Positions 47,701 through 57,858 of a stretch of DNA of 57,858 nucleotides are shown here, one piece after another. Each line of letters opens with the position of its first letter. The stretch's first letter is position 1. The stretch covers positions 1 to 57,858 of the forward strand of contig JAAAIG010000136.1 of assembly GCA_015852425.1 (NCBI GenBank), read 5' to 3'. The stretch comes from Gryganskiella cystojenkinii. Its lineage: Eukaryota; Mortierellomycota; Mortierellomycetes; Mortierellales; Mortierellaceae. Below the pieces are notes generated by a model, which saw only the letters and a program-made list of their open reading frames with translations, searched no databases and was not told where the DNA came from. Position numbers and translations under genes: made by a program.

Positions 47701-50633
47701 ATGCATTCAAACTCTCCTGCTTCCTCTTCCTCCTCCTCTTCCTCGTCCGACTTCGTCACTGTCGGGTCACTCACTTCTCTAAAGATCCCTATTCCGTCAT
47801 CCTCCCTCAACCTTGCTGGCATCCTCCAGGTTTCTCCTTCCCCTTTCGTTGGCGCTGCTGGTGCTCCTCGTAGACTCGCCATCATTTGCCATGGTGTTCT
47901 TGGTAAAGTTGTGAGCCTTGACCGATTCTATATTCCTTCGTCTTTATTTGCTTTTACTTCATTTGTCCATTTTTTCCTTTCGACTAATTCAAGTGAGTCT
48001 TTTTCTGTTGCATCCCATAACGAATAATCATGATCAAACTCGCTCCCAGGCCACAAGAACTACCTCTTCCAGCCAACATTGGCCAACCAGCTGGCACCCA
48101 TGATGGACACCTTCCGATTCGATTTCAGGTACCACAAAAAAAATCCTTGCCAAAAATTTGTTGATCGCTCTCCTTGTGTCTTGTGTAATATTTTCTCACT
48201 CTTTTGGTCCAACCAACTATAGGGGCAATGGGGACAGCGATGGCCAGATGGGATACTCCAACTGGGACGACGATCAAGCAGATCTCAACGCGGTCATCTC
48301 ATACTTCGAGCAACAGGGATACTTCATCTTTGCCCTGATCGGTCATTCTCGAGGTAAAGAGGATTGTCCATTCCCCTAGTGCTGCACCTTATGCAAAAAA
48401 AACAGCTGTAAACTTGATCTCGCTGGTGGTTCTTCTGACATGTTTTTTAAAAAAAAAATCACAACATTCTCTAGGGGCGATCTCGTGCTTGAACTACGCT
48501 GCGACCTCAAAGCATGTCCCCCTGATCCCATACATTGTCAGTCTTAGCTCTCGCTTCCACATGGAGGACGTTCGACGTAAGCATGGCCCCGAGACCATGG
48601 CTTTGTTGGAAGAACAGGTATATAATTTCTCACTCGATCCTCCACTGAAGCGAGATGGTTCTATTCGAAATGGCGCAATACAACTCTTACCCGTTCTCGT
48701 ATCCCCTATTTTCACGTTCTAATCACAAAAAAAAACTCAAAACGTAAACCCGATTTGTATTGACCCCACTCTACCCCTCCACGCACCCTTTTCTTTTTTG
48801 CTCTCCACAATCACAACAACACCACACAACAACAATTAGGGTCACTTTGACTGGCACGCTCGTGCCGCGGGCAAGGATGTCACTCTCCGTGTCACACAGC
48901 AACACTTTGACGACTTTCTTAACTTTGACACTGCCGCAGGTATTATATATGCAAAAAAAAAAATGCTTCTCAGGCCGATCCTTTTCACATCAAGGTTGAA
49001 TATTGATCTCGAATCCACCCAAAACTAACTCTTCTTCGGGATTATTTCTCATAAGTGGCCCATATCCCTGCCATGACCAACATTTTGCTCTGTCATGGAT
49101 CCGAGGATGCCGTACGTTCTTCGTCGAAGTTGATTTTCTATTACGCTTTTGTGTTTTCTTCCTTCGCTCCTAACATCATCTGCTCCCTCCCTTCCCTCGC
49201 TTTTAGGTTGTGCCCGTAAAGGACATTGTGGAGTTGCAGAGACATCTCTCACACGCCAGGACTTCCCTCCGTATCATCACTAACGCGGACCACAACTACA
49301 AGAAGCACTATAACGAGATCGCACAGAGTGTCAGCCATTACTTCTCGGCCGAGGGGCGCAGAGAGGAATGGACGAGACGCATTCTCCCCAACTGGAAAGC
49401 ATGGGTCCATGCTGTCGGCGGCGTTCTCAACTTCAGGACCGTGGGCGATATCTGGATCCCCTCGACCACAGACGATACTGTGAGCTACATGCGATCCGGC
49501 GTTATCTATCGATGTGCAGAGTATGCTTGTTTCTACTGGCATCTTTGGCCTTTGTTCACTCTTCTAGATCTTTGAACTCATCTTTTTTTTCTTTATCTGT
49601 CGTTCATCAGCATCTCCAAACCAACACCTGAAGGAATCAAAGTCCTGGAAGGTCTCCATATTACGGATGTGTTTGATCTTCGGTCCAACTCAGAGACGGA
49701 GCGCCGAGGCACATTGTAAGGAATCAAAAAAAATCAGGAAAGATAGAGTCCTTACACGAGGTATTATGCTTCCTACTGACCCGATCGCTTCCTACTTTGA
49801 TATAGTGAGACGACAAAAACGATTACGCGCCATCATATCCCCGTCTTTTCCGAGATTGATTACTCGCCTGCGCAGATTGCTGCTCGATTCACTATGTACT
49901 TGGGAGGCACAGAGGGGTTCGCAGCCGCTTACATGTCGATGATGCCCAACATTCGACAGTTCTTCCCACCGATTCTCCGTCATATTGTCGAAAAGAGGAC
50001 ACCGTTCATTGTCCATTGCACTGCAGGAAAGGACCGGACCGGAGTCGTGTGTGCGCTGTTGCAGATGATCTGTGGTGTAGACGAGGAGCAGATCGCGTGG
50101 GAGTATGAACTCACGCGTCGATGCATGGCTAGTAAGTGCAAATCCTCTTTTCGACACTAGTTCATATTTGAACTAATGAAGTCGATGTTTTACAATCTCT
50201 GATGCCAAGGCCGATACGAATGGCGATGATATTAATAACCTTTTCTTTTTTCGCACCTTTGAAACTTTACCCGCTTTCTTTCTCACAGTCAAGGAAGCGG
50301 ATGTCAACTATTTAAAGAATACCATCGGAGGAACTGATGAGCAGGTTCGCGGAGTGCTTTCCACAAAGTAAGTCCTTTTTTTTTCTATTTTGCTGTGCCT
50401 TGAGTGATTTTCTATGTCATGCGTACCTAATTGGCCGATCTTTTTCTATTCGTCGACTTCCTTTGTTTCGCGATAGTGCTGAATACTTGTTTCGATTCTT
50501 TGAACAGTTTCATGAGAAATATGGCACGATCCACGACTTTCTGATGAACGAGTTGGACATGACGACGGAGCAGATCCATGCAGTGCGCGATGCCTTGGTC
50601 GTCAAGTTCCCAGTACCTCATGCTGTTCTATAG
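47701..50633 (+). CDS. Fused alpha/beta-hydrolase and tyrosine-type phosphatase
   Basis: Eleven exons: 47701-47902, 48050-48128, 48223-48353, 48475-48617, 48840-48939, 49056-49111, 49207-49520, 49611-49715, 49806-50131, 50289-50367 and 50477-50633, giving 563 residues. The N-terminal half is a serine hydrolase of alpha/beta fold: oxyanion strand AIICHGVLG, nucleophile elbow GHSRG (Ser136), acid HGSEDAVVP (Asp236) and NADHN (His266). The C-terminal half is a Y_phosphatase3-type phosphatase: NFRTVG (312-317), VFDLRS, and P-loop HCTAGKDRTG (447-456; Cys448, Arg454). Exon 7 alone encodes both His266 and NFRTVG, so the fusion is in the DNA and not a model error. Lys and Asp in the P-loop recall lipid phosphatases. 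Both catalytic sets look intact. Substrates are unknown; a lipid ester/phosphate is a guess. No signal peptide is seen. Confidence 0.94.
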
Positions 50634-50979
50634 GAGAAACATATTGTCCGCCTCTCCTACCATGGACATTATAGATCATTCTAGATAATCCTCCAGTTTT
50701 CTTATTAAAACGATTCGGATTCTCGGCGGCTCCCAGAAGTGCGAGAAAATGAGCAGTACGAAACTGCCTGGTGGTCCGTTGTTATTTGACATCCCACAGC
50801 CTTGTGGAGAACGCGTTTTTTATTTTCTTGTAGAGCGGGGAAACCGAAATCCCAGAGCTGTACAATCAATTAAAGAAATCAGTCAATTAAAGAATGCACG
50901 TGATAAACCTTAATTTATATAAATATATTCAAATATGTCCTGATGATCCAAGTCAATATGAAATCATCAAGCACAGCAA
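50634..50979. other. 3' flank of the fusion gene and tRNA-Lys upstream
   Basis: Contains the dispersed repeat at 50721-50785 and an AT-rich stretch (50880-50940). No gene is seen. Confidence 0.5.
50721..50785. repeat. Dispersed repeat, left part, copy B
   Basis: Ungapped match to 8596-8660, about 50 of 65 bases. It lies 195 bases upstream of tRNA-Lys. Confidence 0.7.
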
Positions 50980-51052
50980 GCCCGGTTAGCTCAATCGGTA
51001 GAGCGTCAGACTCTTAATCTGAAGGCTGTGGGTTCGACCCCCACATTGGGCG
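50980..51052 (+). tRNA. tRNA-Lys(CTT)
   Basis: This 73-base cloverleaf has acceptor GCCCGGT/ATTGGGC with discriminator G. The D arm is GCTC-AATCGGTA-GAGC. The anticodon stem TCAGA/TCTGA encloses CTCTTAA (anticodon CTT). The T arm is GTGGG-TTCGACC-CCCAC. There is no intron. T4 at 51058-51061 and T5 at 51065-51069 can stop Pol III. Confidence 0.96.
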
Positions 51053-51531
51053 CTTACTTTTAACTTTTTGATCTCGCAATCAATAATTCTCTCTCTCTCT
51101 GTTTTGTTCAGCTTTGACTTTTTGACTGCGGGTCCTTCATCATGGGCGAATGCGAGATGGAGCCACGTCTTTCAAGTGCGGGCCAAGGAGAGGTAAGCGA
51201 AGTGGAGTTGAGCCATTCAAGTCAAGATCAAGACCAGGAGAGCGAAATCGAGTCAAAAGCGGCAACAACAGAGAACGACGGCACGACCTCAGAGGCGTTG
51301 CGACACTGGTCTGTGGTCGATTTCTATCTTGGGCTGGCAACCGGTTCATATCAAGTATCGGAGGGTACGGACGAGTAAGCATCAGGAGCGCAAGCCCCAT
51401 GCCTGCGAAGGACCTTAAAGGGAAAAAAATCTAGAATGGGTTTCTTCTTTTTGGCCAAGCAAAAAGAGGTTTTTTTATTTGGGGTTTCTTTTATTTTAAG
51501 GAGCAGAGCCTCGATTGATCGTCTTTAGTTT
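51053..51531. other. Interval tRNA-Lys to aldo-keto reductase
   Basis: Holds the Pol III terminator T runs, a short (TC)n run near 51088-51101, the dispersed repeat at 51201-51329, and the 3' flank of the reductase gene. A 78-codon frame at 51142-51378 covers the repeat and is probably not a gene. Confidence 0.5.
51201..51329. repeat. Dispersed repeat, right part, copy B
   Basis: Gapped match to 11131-11262, with shared AGATCAAGACCAG and CTGTGGTCGATTTC blocks. Confidence 0.75.
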
Positions 51532-52998
<1,467 letters not shown>

Positions 52999-53002
<4 letters not shown>

Positions 53003-53364
53003 GATGGGGGTGAATAGTGAACAGCAGATGAAGAGGAGCAGGAGAACGAGAAAAAAATAAAGGAAAGAAAAAGAGAAAAAAAAGTATTGGCGACAAAGCT
53101 TACGCGGCCAAGCCAATATTTTATAATTGGCCCAAAGAGACGATTGGGATATGCAATAATCGCGGCGTCTTTCTTTTCAATTCTGTTGCATGACCATTTG
53201 AAGTGACGATCGCGTTTGTCTTTGAAACAAAGAACGTAACCAACTTTGGTAATGTAGACCGAGCAATCAGTCATATCATCTTCCCACGCTTTTCTAGACA
53301 GATATACCGAGGGATCTTCGGCACTCAATTTGTACAAGATGTGCTCGTACCTGTTGGTTTTCAT
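52999..53364 (-). CDS. 121-codon upstream open frame of the aldo-keto reductase gene
   Basis: Starts MKTNRYEHILYKL at 53364 and stops with TGA at 53001-52999, sharing bases with the reductase ATG (ATGA). The first 90 codons are of mixed composition (Trp, Cys, Lys, Tyr) and the last 30 read a pyrimidine-rich leader as Phe/Ser. I recognise no domain. It may be an upstream open frame in the reductase leader, a decayed gene piece or chance. Confidence 0.2.
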
Positions 53365-53422
53365 TCTTATTAGACTAATTTATTCCAAAAAAAAAACGTC
53401 TTCTACAGCTTTTTATATGGAC

Positions 53423-55094
53423 TTAATTGCCTACGGTCGTCAACTTGGTTCGCGTCAGGTTATCACGATGGATAACACATTCCGCATCCGCATAGCCCAA
53501 CCTTTCCACGATCTGACTGCTTTGACATCCCATGATTCTGATGATCTCGTGGCTCGCATAATTGACCAACCCCTTGCCAACCTCAATCGCGCCTCCGTCA
53601 TTCTCTTCCTTGGATTTGTAGACGACTCGGACACTCTGTTGAGCGACAAAGGTACCCTCGCATCCAACAATACCCGCAGAGAACAACGACGACTTTTGAG
53701 AGGCATTCGTGATCGCGAGATAAGCCCCTCGGTCGATATAGAGCGTTCCCGCGGCATGTAATCCATGCAAGATCCACCACTTTCGGTCCACCATGGGATT
53801 ATCCTTGGCCAAAAATCGAGTATGCAATGGAAGAGTCTTGTTGGCAGAAGCAGATGTAGAAGATGAGTCCGCATCCGTGATCGTCGTTTGCTTTGGAGAC
53901 GCGGATCGAATATGTTGGATTGGCTGAGAGATAATGTCGAAAATGCGCCGGGGGTCGGATCCTCGGGTTATGATGGTAGTGACACCCGCTGCTGTCGCCA
54001 GCTCTGCAGCGATAAGCTTTGTCACCATACCTCCTGTCCCGAGTGAAGATCCAGCCGAAGCTACCGAGACTAAGAAGAAAGAAATCAATAAATAAAGGGG
54101 AGTGCGAGTAAGAAAGTCAGGAAGTCAGGAATGCTCGTTAATGGAAGAGAGCGGGTCTGCCTTGTAAACAATACTGCGTTTTCGACGTCGCGTTCCTGTT
54201 TTTTTTACCTCTCTCTTTCAAGGCAGCGATATCATCGACGACCAGAACAGGTTTGGCATCTGGGTTCGATCTTGGGTTATCCGTGTACAAGCAATCGACA
54301 TCTGTCATGAGGAAGAGGTAGTCGGCTTGTATCATTCCTGCAGTGATGGCCGAGAGTGTATCGTTGTCACCGAACCGGATCTCAGAAACACTGATGGTAT
54401 CGTTTTCATTGACGATAGGCACGACCTTCATCTCTAGCAGTGCTTCAATCGTATTGCGTGCATTCAGGTATTGAGTTCTCTATAAAGGTATATAAGAGGG
54501 TGATATAACCGAGGGTAAGTATCACTACTCTTATCAAATGGAAACAAAAAGAGAAAAGGCTTACATCTGCCAGATCGTTTTTGGTCAACAAGATCTGGGC
54601 CACGGGCTGGTTAAACTTGTCAAAGAGATCGTCGTAAAGGCTCATCAGACGTCCCTGTCCGACTGCTGCGATGGCCTATACGGGAAAAGTAGTGATAATT
54701 TATGGTTATTAGTACCTGAGGATCTGGTCCTGGTTGGTGTCAGAAAGAGAACAGCCATCTTGTTTACCTGAACTTTGGCTAGTTCCTTTGGCTTTGCGGG
54801 GATATCAAGTCGACGGAGACCGATACCGATGGCGCCGCTGGTGACGAGCACTACCCGATGGCCCATCGCTTTGAGCTTCAGGATTGTCTCAACGATCAGG
54901 GACAAGGTCGAGAGTAGAGGGAAGTGGGTGATCTCGTCGCAGATCGAGGAAGTACCGAGTTTGATAACTATGGTCAGCTTCTTTTGTTCCGTTGCCGTCG
55001 CAGACCGGCTGGACTTTGGAGTAGCAGTGCCAGGAGCTCTCGTTCCTGATCCCATTGCTGATTGGTGCTGTTGTTGCTGTTCGAGGGATGACAT
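53423..55094 (-). CDS. PRO1: Glutamate 5-kinase (gamma-glutamyl kinase)
   Basis: First enzyme of proline synthesis; phosphorylates glutamate with ATP in the cytosol. Exons are 55094-54768, 54675-54565, 54479-54209 and 54069-53423, giving 451 residues; yeast Pro1 has 428. The amino-acid-kinase fold shows KLGTS (45-49), VTSGAIGIG (84-92), [10 protein letters not shown] (167-176), GDND (183-186), [11 protein letters not shown] (205-215) and GTGGMVTK (247-254). A C-terminal PUA domain covers about 300-451, with an inserted Ser/Ala-rich loop near 290. The first 38 residues are Gln/Ser-rich and not conserved. Feedback inhibition by proline is general for the family. It lies head-to-tail with the neighbouring reductases, 420 and 284 bases away. 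Confidence 0.97.
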
Positions 55095-55378
55095 GGAATA
55101 GAATGGGGGGAGAGGCGATGTGAAAATGAAATGGAAATGGAAGAAAAAAGAAGGGAGAATGATGCAAACTCATTTTTTTTTTGTCTTTTTCGAGTGTGGG
55201 GGAGCGATTTCGTCTCGGAGATAAAAAAATGCAGTTGCACGCGCGCTGAGTCACGAAAATCCGCAGGATCTTTTTTCAGCTCAATTGCCCCTCTGTTTGA
55301 TCATTTTTTAGACTTCAATAGTATTTACAGTGGACCAACATAGATATGATCTAGAACAGAGAAAACTAGTTTTCAGTT

Positions 55379-57599
55379 TTACATATAGAACCGCTCCGTA
55401 TGGAGTTGGACTCGACAACCGGACAGGCTCTCCTCTGCCGCGACCCCATTATGGACCTGAGCCAACATCAGCGCCGGTCCGCACGCCACTAGCTCCAAAA
55501 CTTGATCTTTGGCTGTTGTCGCAATCTGACCTCGGATATAGCTCTTGACATCCAATCTGGACTGCTCCCACTGAACGCGATGGTCACCCACAAAAGGTAA
55601 GTTCAGTGCAGACTTGGCGGGTGTTATCGTGGATGGGGTCATTCCTACCGGCGTTGATGTTGACGCAGTGGTGGTAGTGCGGTCACTTCCGAAAGAGCCG
55701 TGTCTTTGCGGTGCTGGGGAAGCAATTGCGGGTACTCCGACAACGAGCGACTCTTGATCACCAAAAGCTGGATTGGTATAATGGATCTTCAACCTAAGAC
55801 GAGTCTCTCTACGCTCAGGCTTGATCAATCCTGCGTGTTCTTCTTTCTCTCTTTGAGAATCCAAGTACCCTTGAGCCGCATCCAACGCCAACTCGAGTTC
55901 TTCTTGAAACCATTGTACCTCGTCTAAGGCATGTTTTTTTAAGAAAAAAAAAAATCAAGGAGGCGATGGTTAGTCAAAAAGATGAAACAAAAGTAGAGAA
56001 ACAGTATGCCAATCATTCCTTCGATTACGGCGATAATTTCTTACCTGGATCGCGAACACACCAGACGACTTCAATCGGCGAAGTGAGAACATTCCTGGAA
56101 TGTTGACGACTATGCAACAAATCCATCAAAATCGGGATCACATAAGCCAGACCCGATCCAGCGGCGAGGAACACAGTCTTTTCCGTATCCAGCCCACGAC
56201 CGACACGGACTCCTTCACCATAGGGACCAGCAAGGAAGACCCTACGCTGCGTGTTTTCGGGCCAACGGCACAACGTTTTTGTGAACCCACCGACAGCTCG
56301 AGCATGGACGGTGATCGAGTTATCATCCGTACTCGAGATCGTAAAAGGATGCCACTGGATCAAAGACATGGAAGGGACACAGATGTAGAGATGTTGACCT
56401 GGCATATGGACCAGGGGTTTATCCATACAGATCCGGGTCAGACGATCTTGGAAGACAGTCGCCTGAGCCAGGGCCATGTGTGTTCGGACAAACCAACCCG
56501 AGAGGACGTTGAGAAGGTAACAAAAGATACCAGCGACCGTGAACCGCATCGCATATGGTGTATGAAGTCCAACGAGGACGAGGAAAACGAGGAAAAGTGT
56601 ATGACTGAGAACAAAGACCTCATAGGCCCACTTGCGTACGGGCCAGAGGGAGGTCAAGACGATGAGACAGAGGGTCGTGTACGTCGCAAGACCATATCGG
56701 ACTTTTGGGGTCGCAAGTTGTTCCTTGAGCAGAAATTTCCAGGGCATCCAGGTATGAATCATGCAACCCATATGGACCGAAACAAGAATGAAAAGACAGA
56801 GACCTAGGAACCGATGGACCTGGTTCAGCCGATGATGAGACATGCCCGTGAGCAGACTGATGATCGAGTTCTTGCCCGTGAAAGCAAACAAAAAGGGGAT
56901 ACAGGAGAGACCCAGGAATCCGGCACGGTTCGAGTTGAGCATGAGATCTCCGTTAAGAAGAAGAAGGACTGCGAGGACAGATAGAAAAATGAGGGCCAAG
57001 AGAGTTGCGCCGGCGACAATGTGAACGTGAGAGGTGAGATAGATTGTTGCCGAGGCCTTGTTGACGATCCAGTTTTCGAGCCTGGAGTAGGACCATCGTG
57101 GAGAGGACGAATGTTGTGGGGGTGACAAAGAAGAGGGCGAAGTTACATCCTCAGGGCTAGTAAGAAAATAGGAATAAAGGATAGGAGGGTTGGATGAGTG
57201 AGCTGTGGTGCAGAAAAAGCGTAAAAAGACGACCTTTCCGTTTTTTTTTTGGTGTTTGTTTACAAGGCGATAGTGCATGTACCTTTGAGGAATGATGGTA
57301 TGTGCAGGTCCAACTGCAGCTGCTGTGGTGGCGGTATTCGCAGTATGTTTTGAAGAGGAGGGATGTGTTGCAGCTGTTGCAGCGTTCAATTGGTTATGTT
57401 CGCCTTCGTCGTCATCGTCCTCGTCTGTATCAGAGTCCAGAGCGGTTTTAGAAAGTGAAAAGTAAGAAGCAAGAGCTAGGTAGAGATGGCGAAGAGTAAG
57501 GATCAGGACGGGGAAGGCCAGGACCGAGGACCAACCAATCGCATAAGTGAGATTGGAGTTCCACGGCGTGGTCATTGACATTGGCATATTCATGTCCAT
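55379..57599 (-). CDS. Ferric-chelate/metalloreductase, flavocytochrome b (FRE/NOX family)
   Basis: Membrane reductase moving electrons from NADPH through FAD and two hemes across the plasma or vacuolar membrane, usually to Fe3+ or Cu2+. Exons are 57599-57283, 57156-56045 and 55923-55379, giving 657 residues. The N-terminus is Met-rich (MDMNMPMSM). After a first TM and a variable acidic loop, the ferric-reductase membrane domain spans about 140-330. It carries the heme His pairs His220/His234 (13 between) and His291/His304 (12 between). Then come FAD motif HPFTIS (375-380), GPYGEG (416-421), nucleotide loop GSGLAYV (439-445) and CGP (624-626). Intron 1 (57282-57157) is 126 bases with no in-frame stop, so retaining it would add 42 residues. 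Iron/copper reductase is likelier than NADPH oxidase, but substrate is not proven. Confidence 0.93.
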
Positions 57600-57858
57600 G
57601 ATGAATTTTCTCTTTTTTTTTGGTGATTAGGATGAGAGATTATAAGAAAAGTGGAGGGGTATCTGTGAAGAGTGATGGATGCAGAATGAATGATTGAATA
57701 CTGAAATGAGAATGCAATAAGGAGAAAAATGTGATGGTGGTGGCCGTAATGTGGATAGGGTGTAGCGTGGGTAAGGGGAGATGGGAATCGGCGTGGAAAT
57801 GAAGGATGGAATCACAAAAAAAGGGAGTTGGTCTAAGAAGAAGAGAAAGGCCCTGTTT
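57600..57858. other. Upstream region of the flavocytochrome gene
   Basis: Purine-rich leader and promoter sequence running to the window end. No gene is seen. Confidence 0.4.

Noticed and set aside
56100..56807. 235-codon open frame on the plus strand
   Set aside because: Antisense shadow of the flavocytochrome coding exon, which has all family motifs.

Overview
The window is nuclear DNA of a filamentous fungus. Genes have many short introns with GT-AG borders (one GC-AG), UTRs and intergenic DNA carry many poly-A/poly-T tracts, and proteins have long Ser/Pro/Gln low-complexity tails. Gene content (a VTC polyphosphate polymerase, a CreA/Mig1-type zinc-finger factor, an F-box/LRR protein, a BCAS3-type WD protein) and overall style suggest an early-diverging fungus such as Mortierellomycota or Mucoromycota. 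That placement is inference, not shown by a marker gene.

Layout: 1-2838 is gene-free. A class B DnaJ chaperone gene (2839-4114, +) is followed by a three-exon seven-TM protein gene (7046-4360, -). From 8.0 to 11.3 kb lies a repeat-rich stretch with a decayed LINE-type RNase H, tRNA-Arg(ACG) and dispersed repeats. Next come SNU114/EFTUD2 (11809-15481, +) and VTC4 (18773-15764, -) in convergent orientation, then an NMN adenylyltransferase gene (21202-24381, +) with a 1.5-kb first intron. Two gene-poor stretches, 24.4-30.8 kb and 32.1-39.1 kb, surround a single C2H2 transcription-factor gene (32087-30792, -). The first of them holds a 120-bp Tc1/mariner-type MITE.

The right part is gene-dense: BCAS3-like (44639-39069, -, ten exons), F-box/LRR (47349-45316, -), a fused alpha/beta-hydrolase and tyrosine-type phosphatase (47701-50633, +, eleven exons), tRNA-Lys(CTT), then three genes in tandem on the minus strand: an AKR7-like aldo-keto reductase, glutamate 5-kinase, and a ferric-reductase-type flavocytochrome b.

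Most genes are housekeeping: chaperone, spliceosome, polyphosphate, NAD, proline, ubiquitin adaptor and autophagy-type WD protein. No gene cluster for one pathway is evident. The most unusual items are the hydrolase-phosphatase fusion, whose junction lies inside one uninterrupted exon with both active sites intact, and two tRNA loci 40 kb apart flanked on both sides by the same diverged repeats. Exon borders were worked out by hand from splice signals and reading-frame continuity; every multi-exon model given closes in frame.
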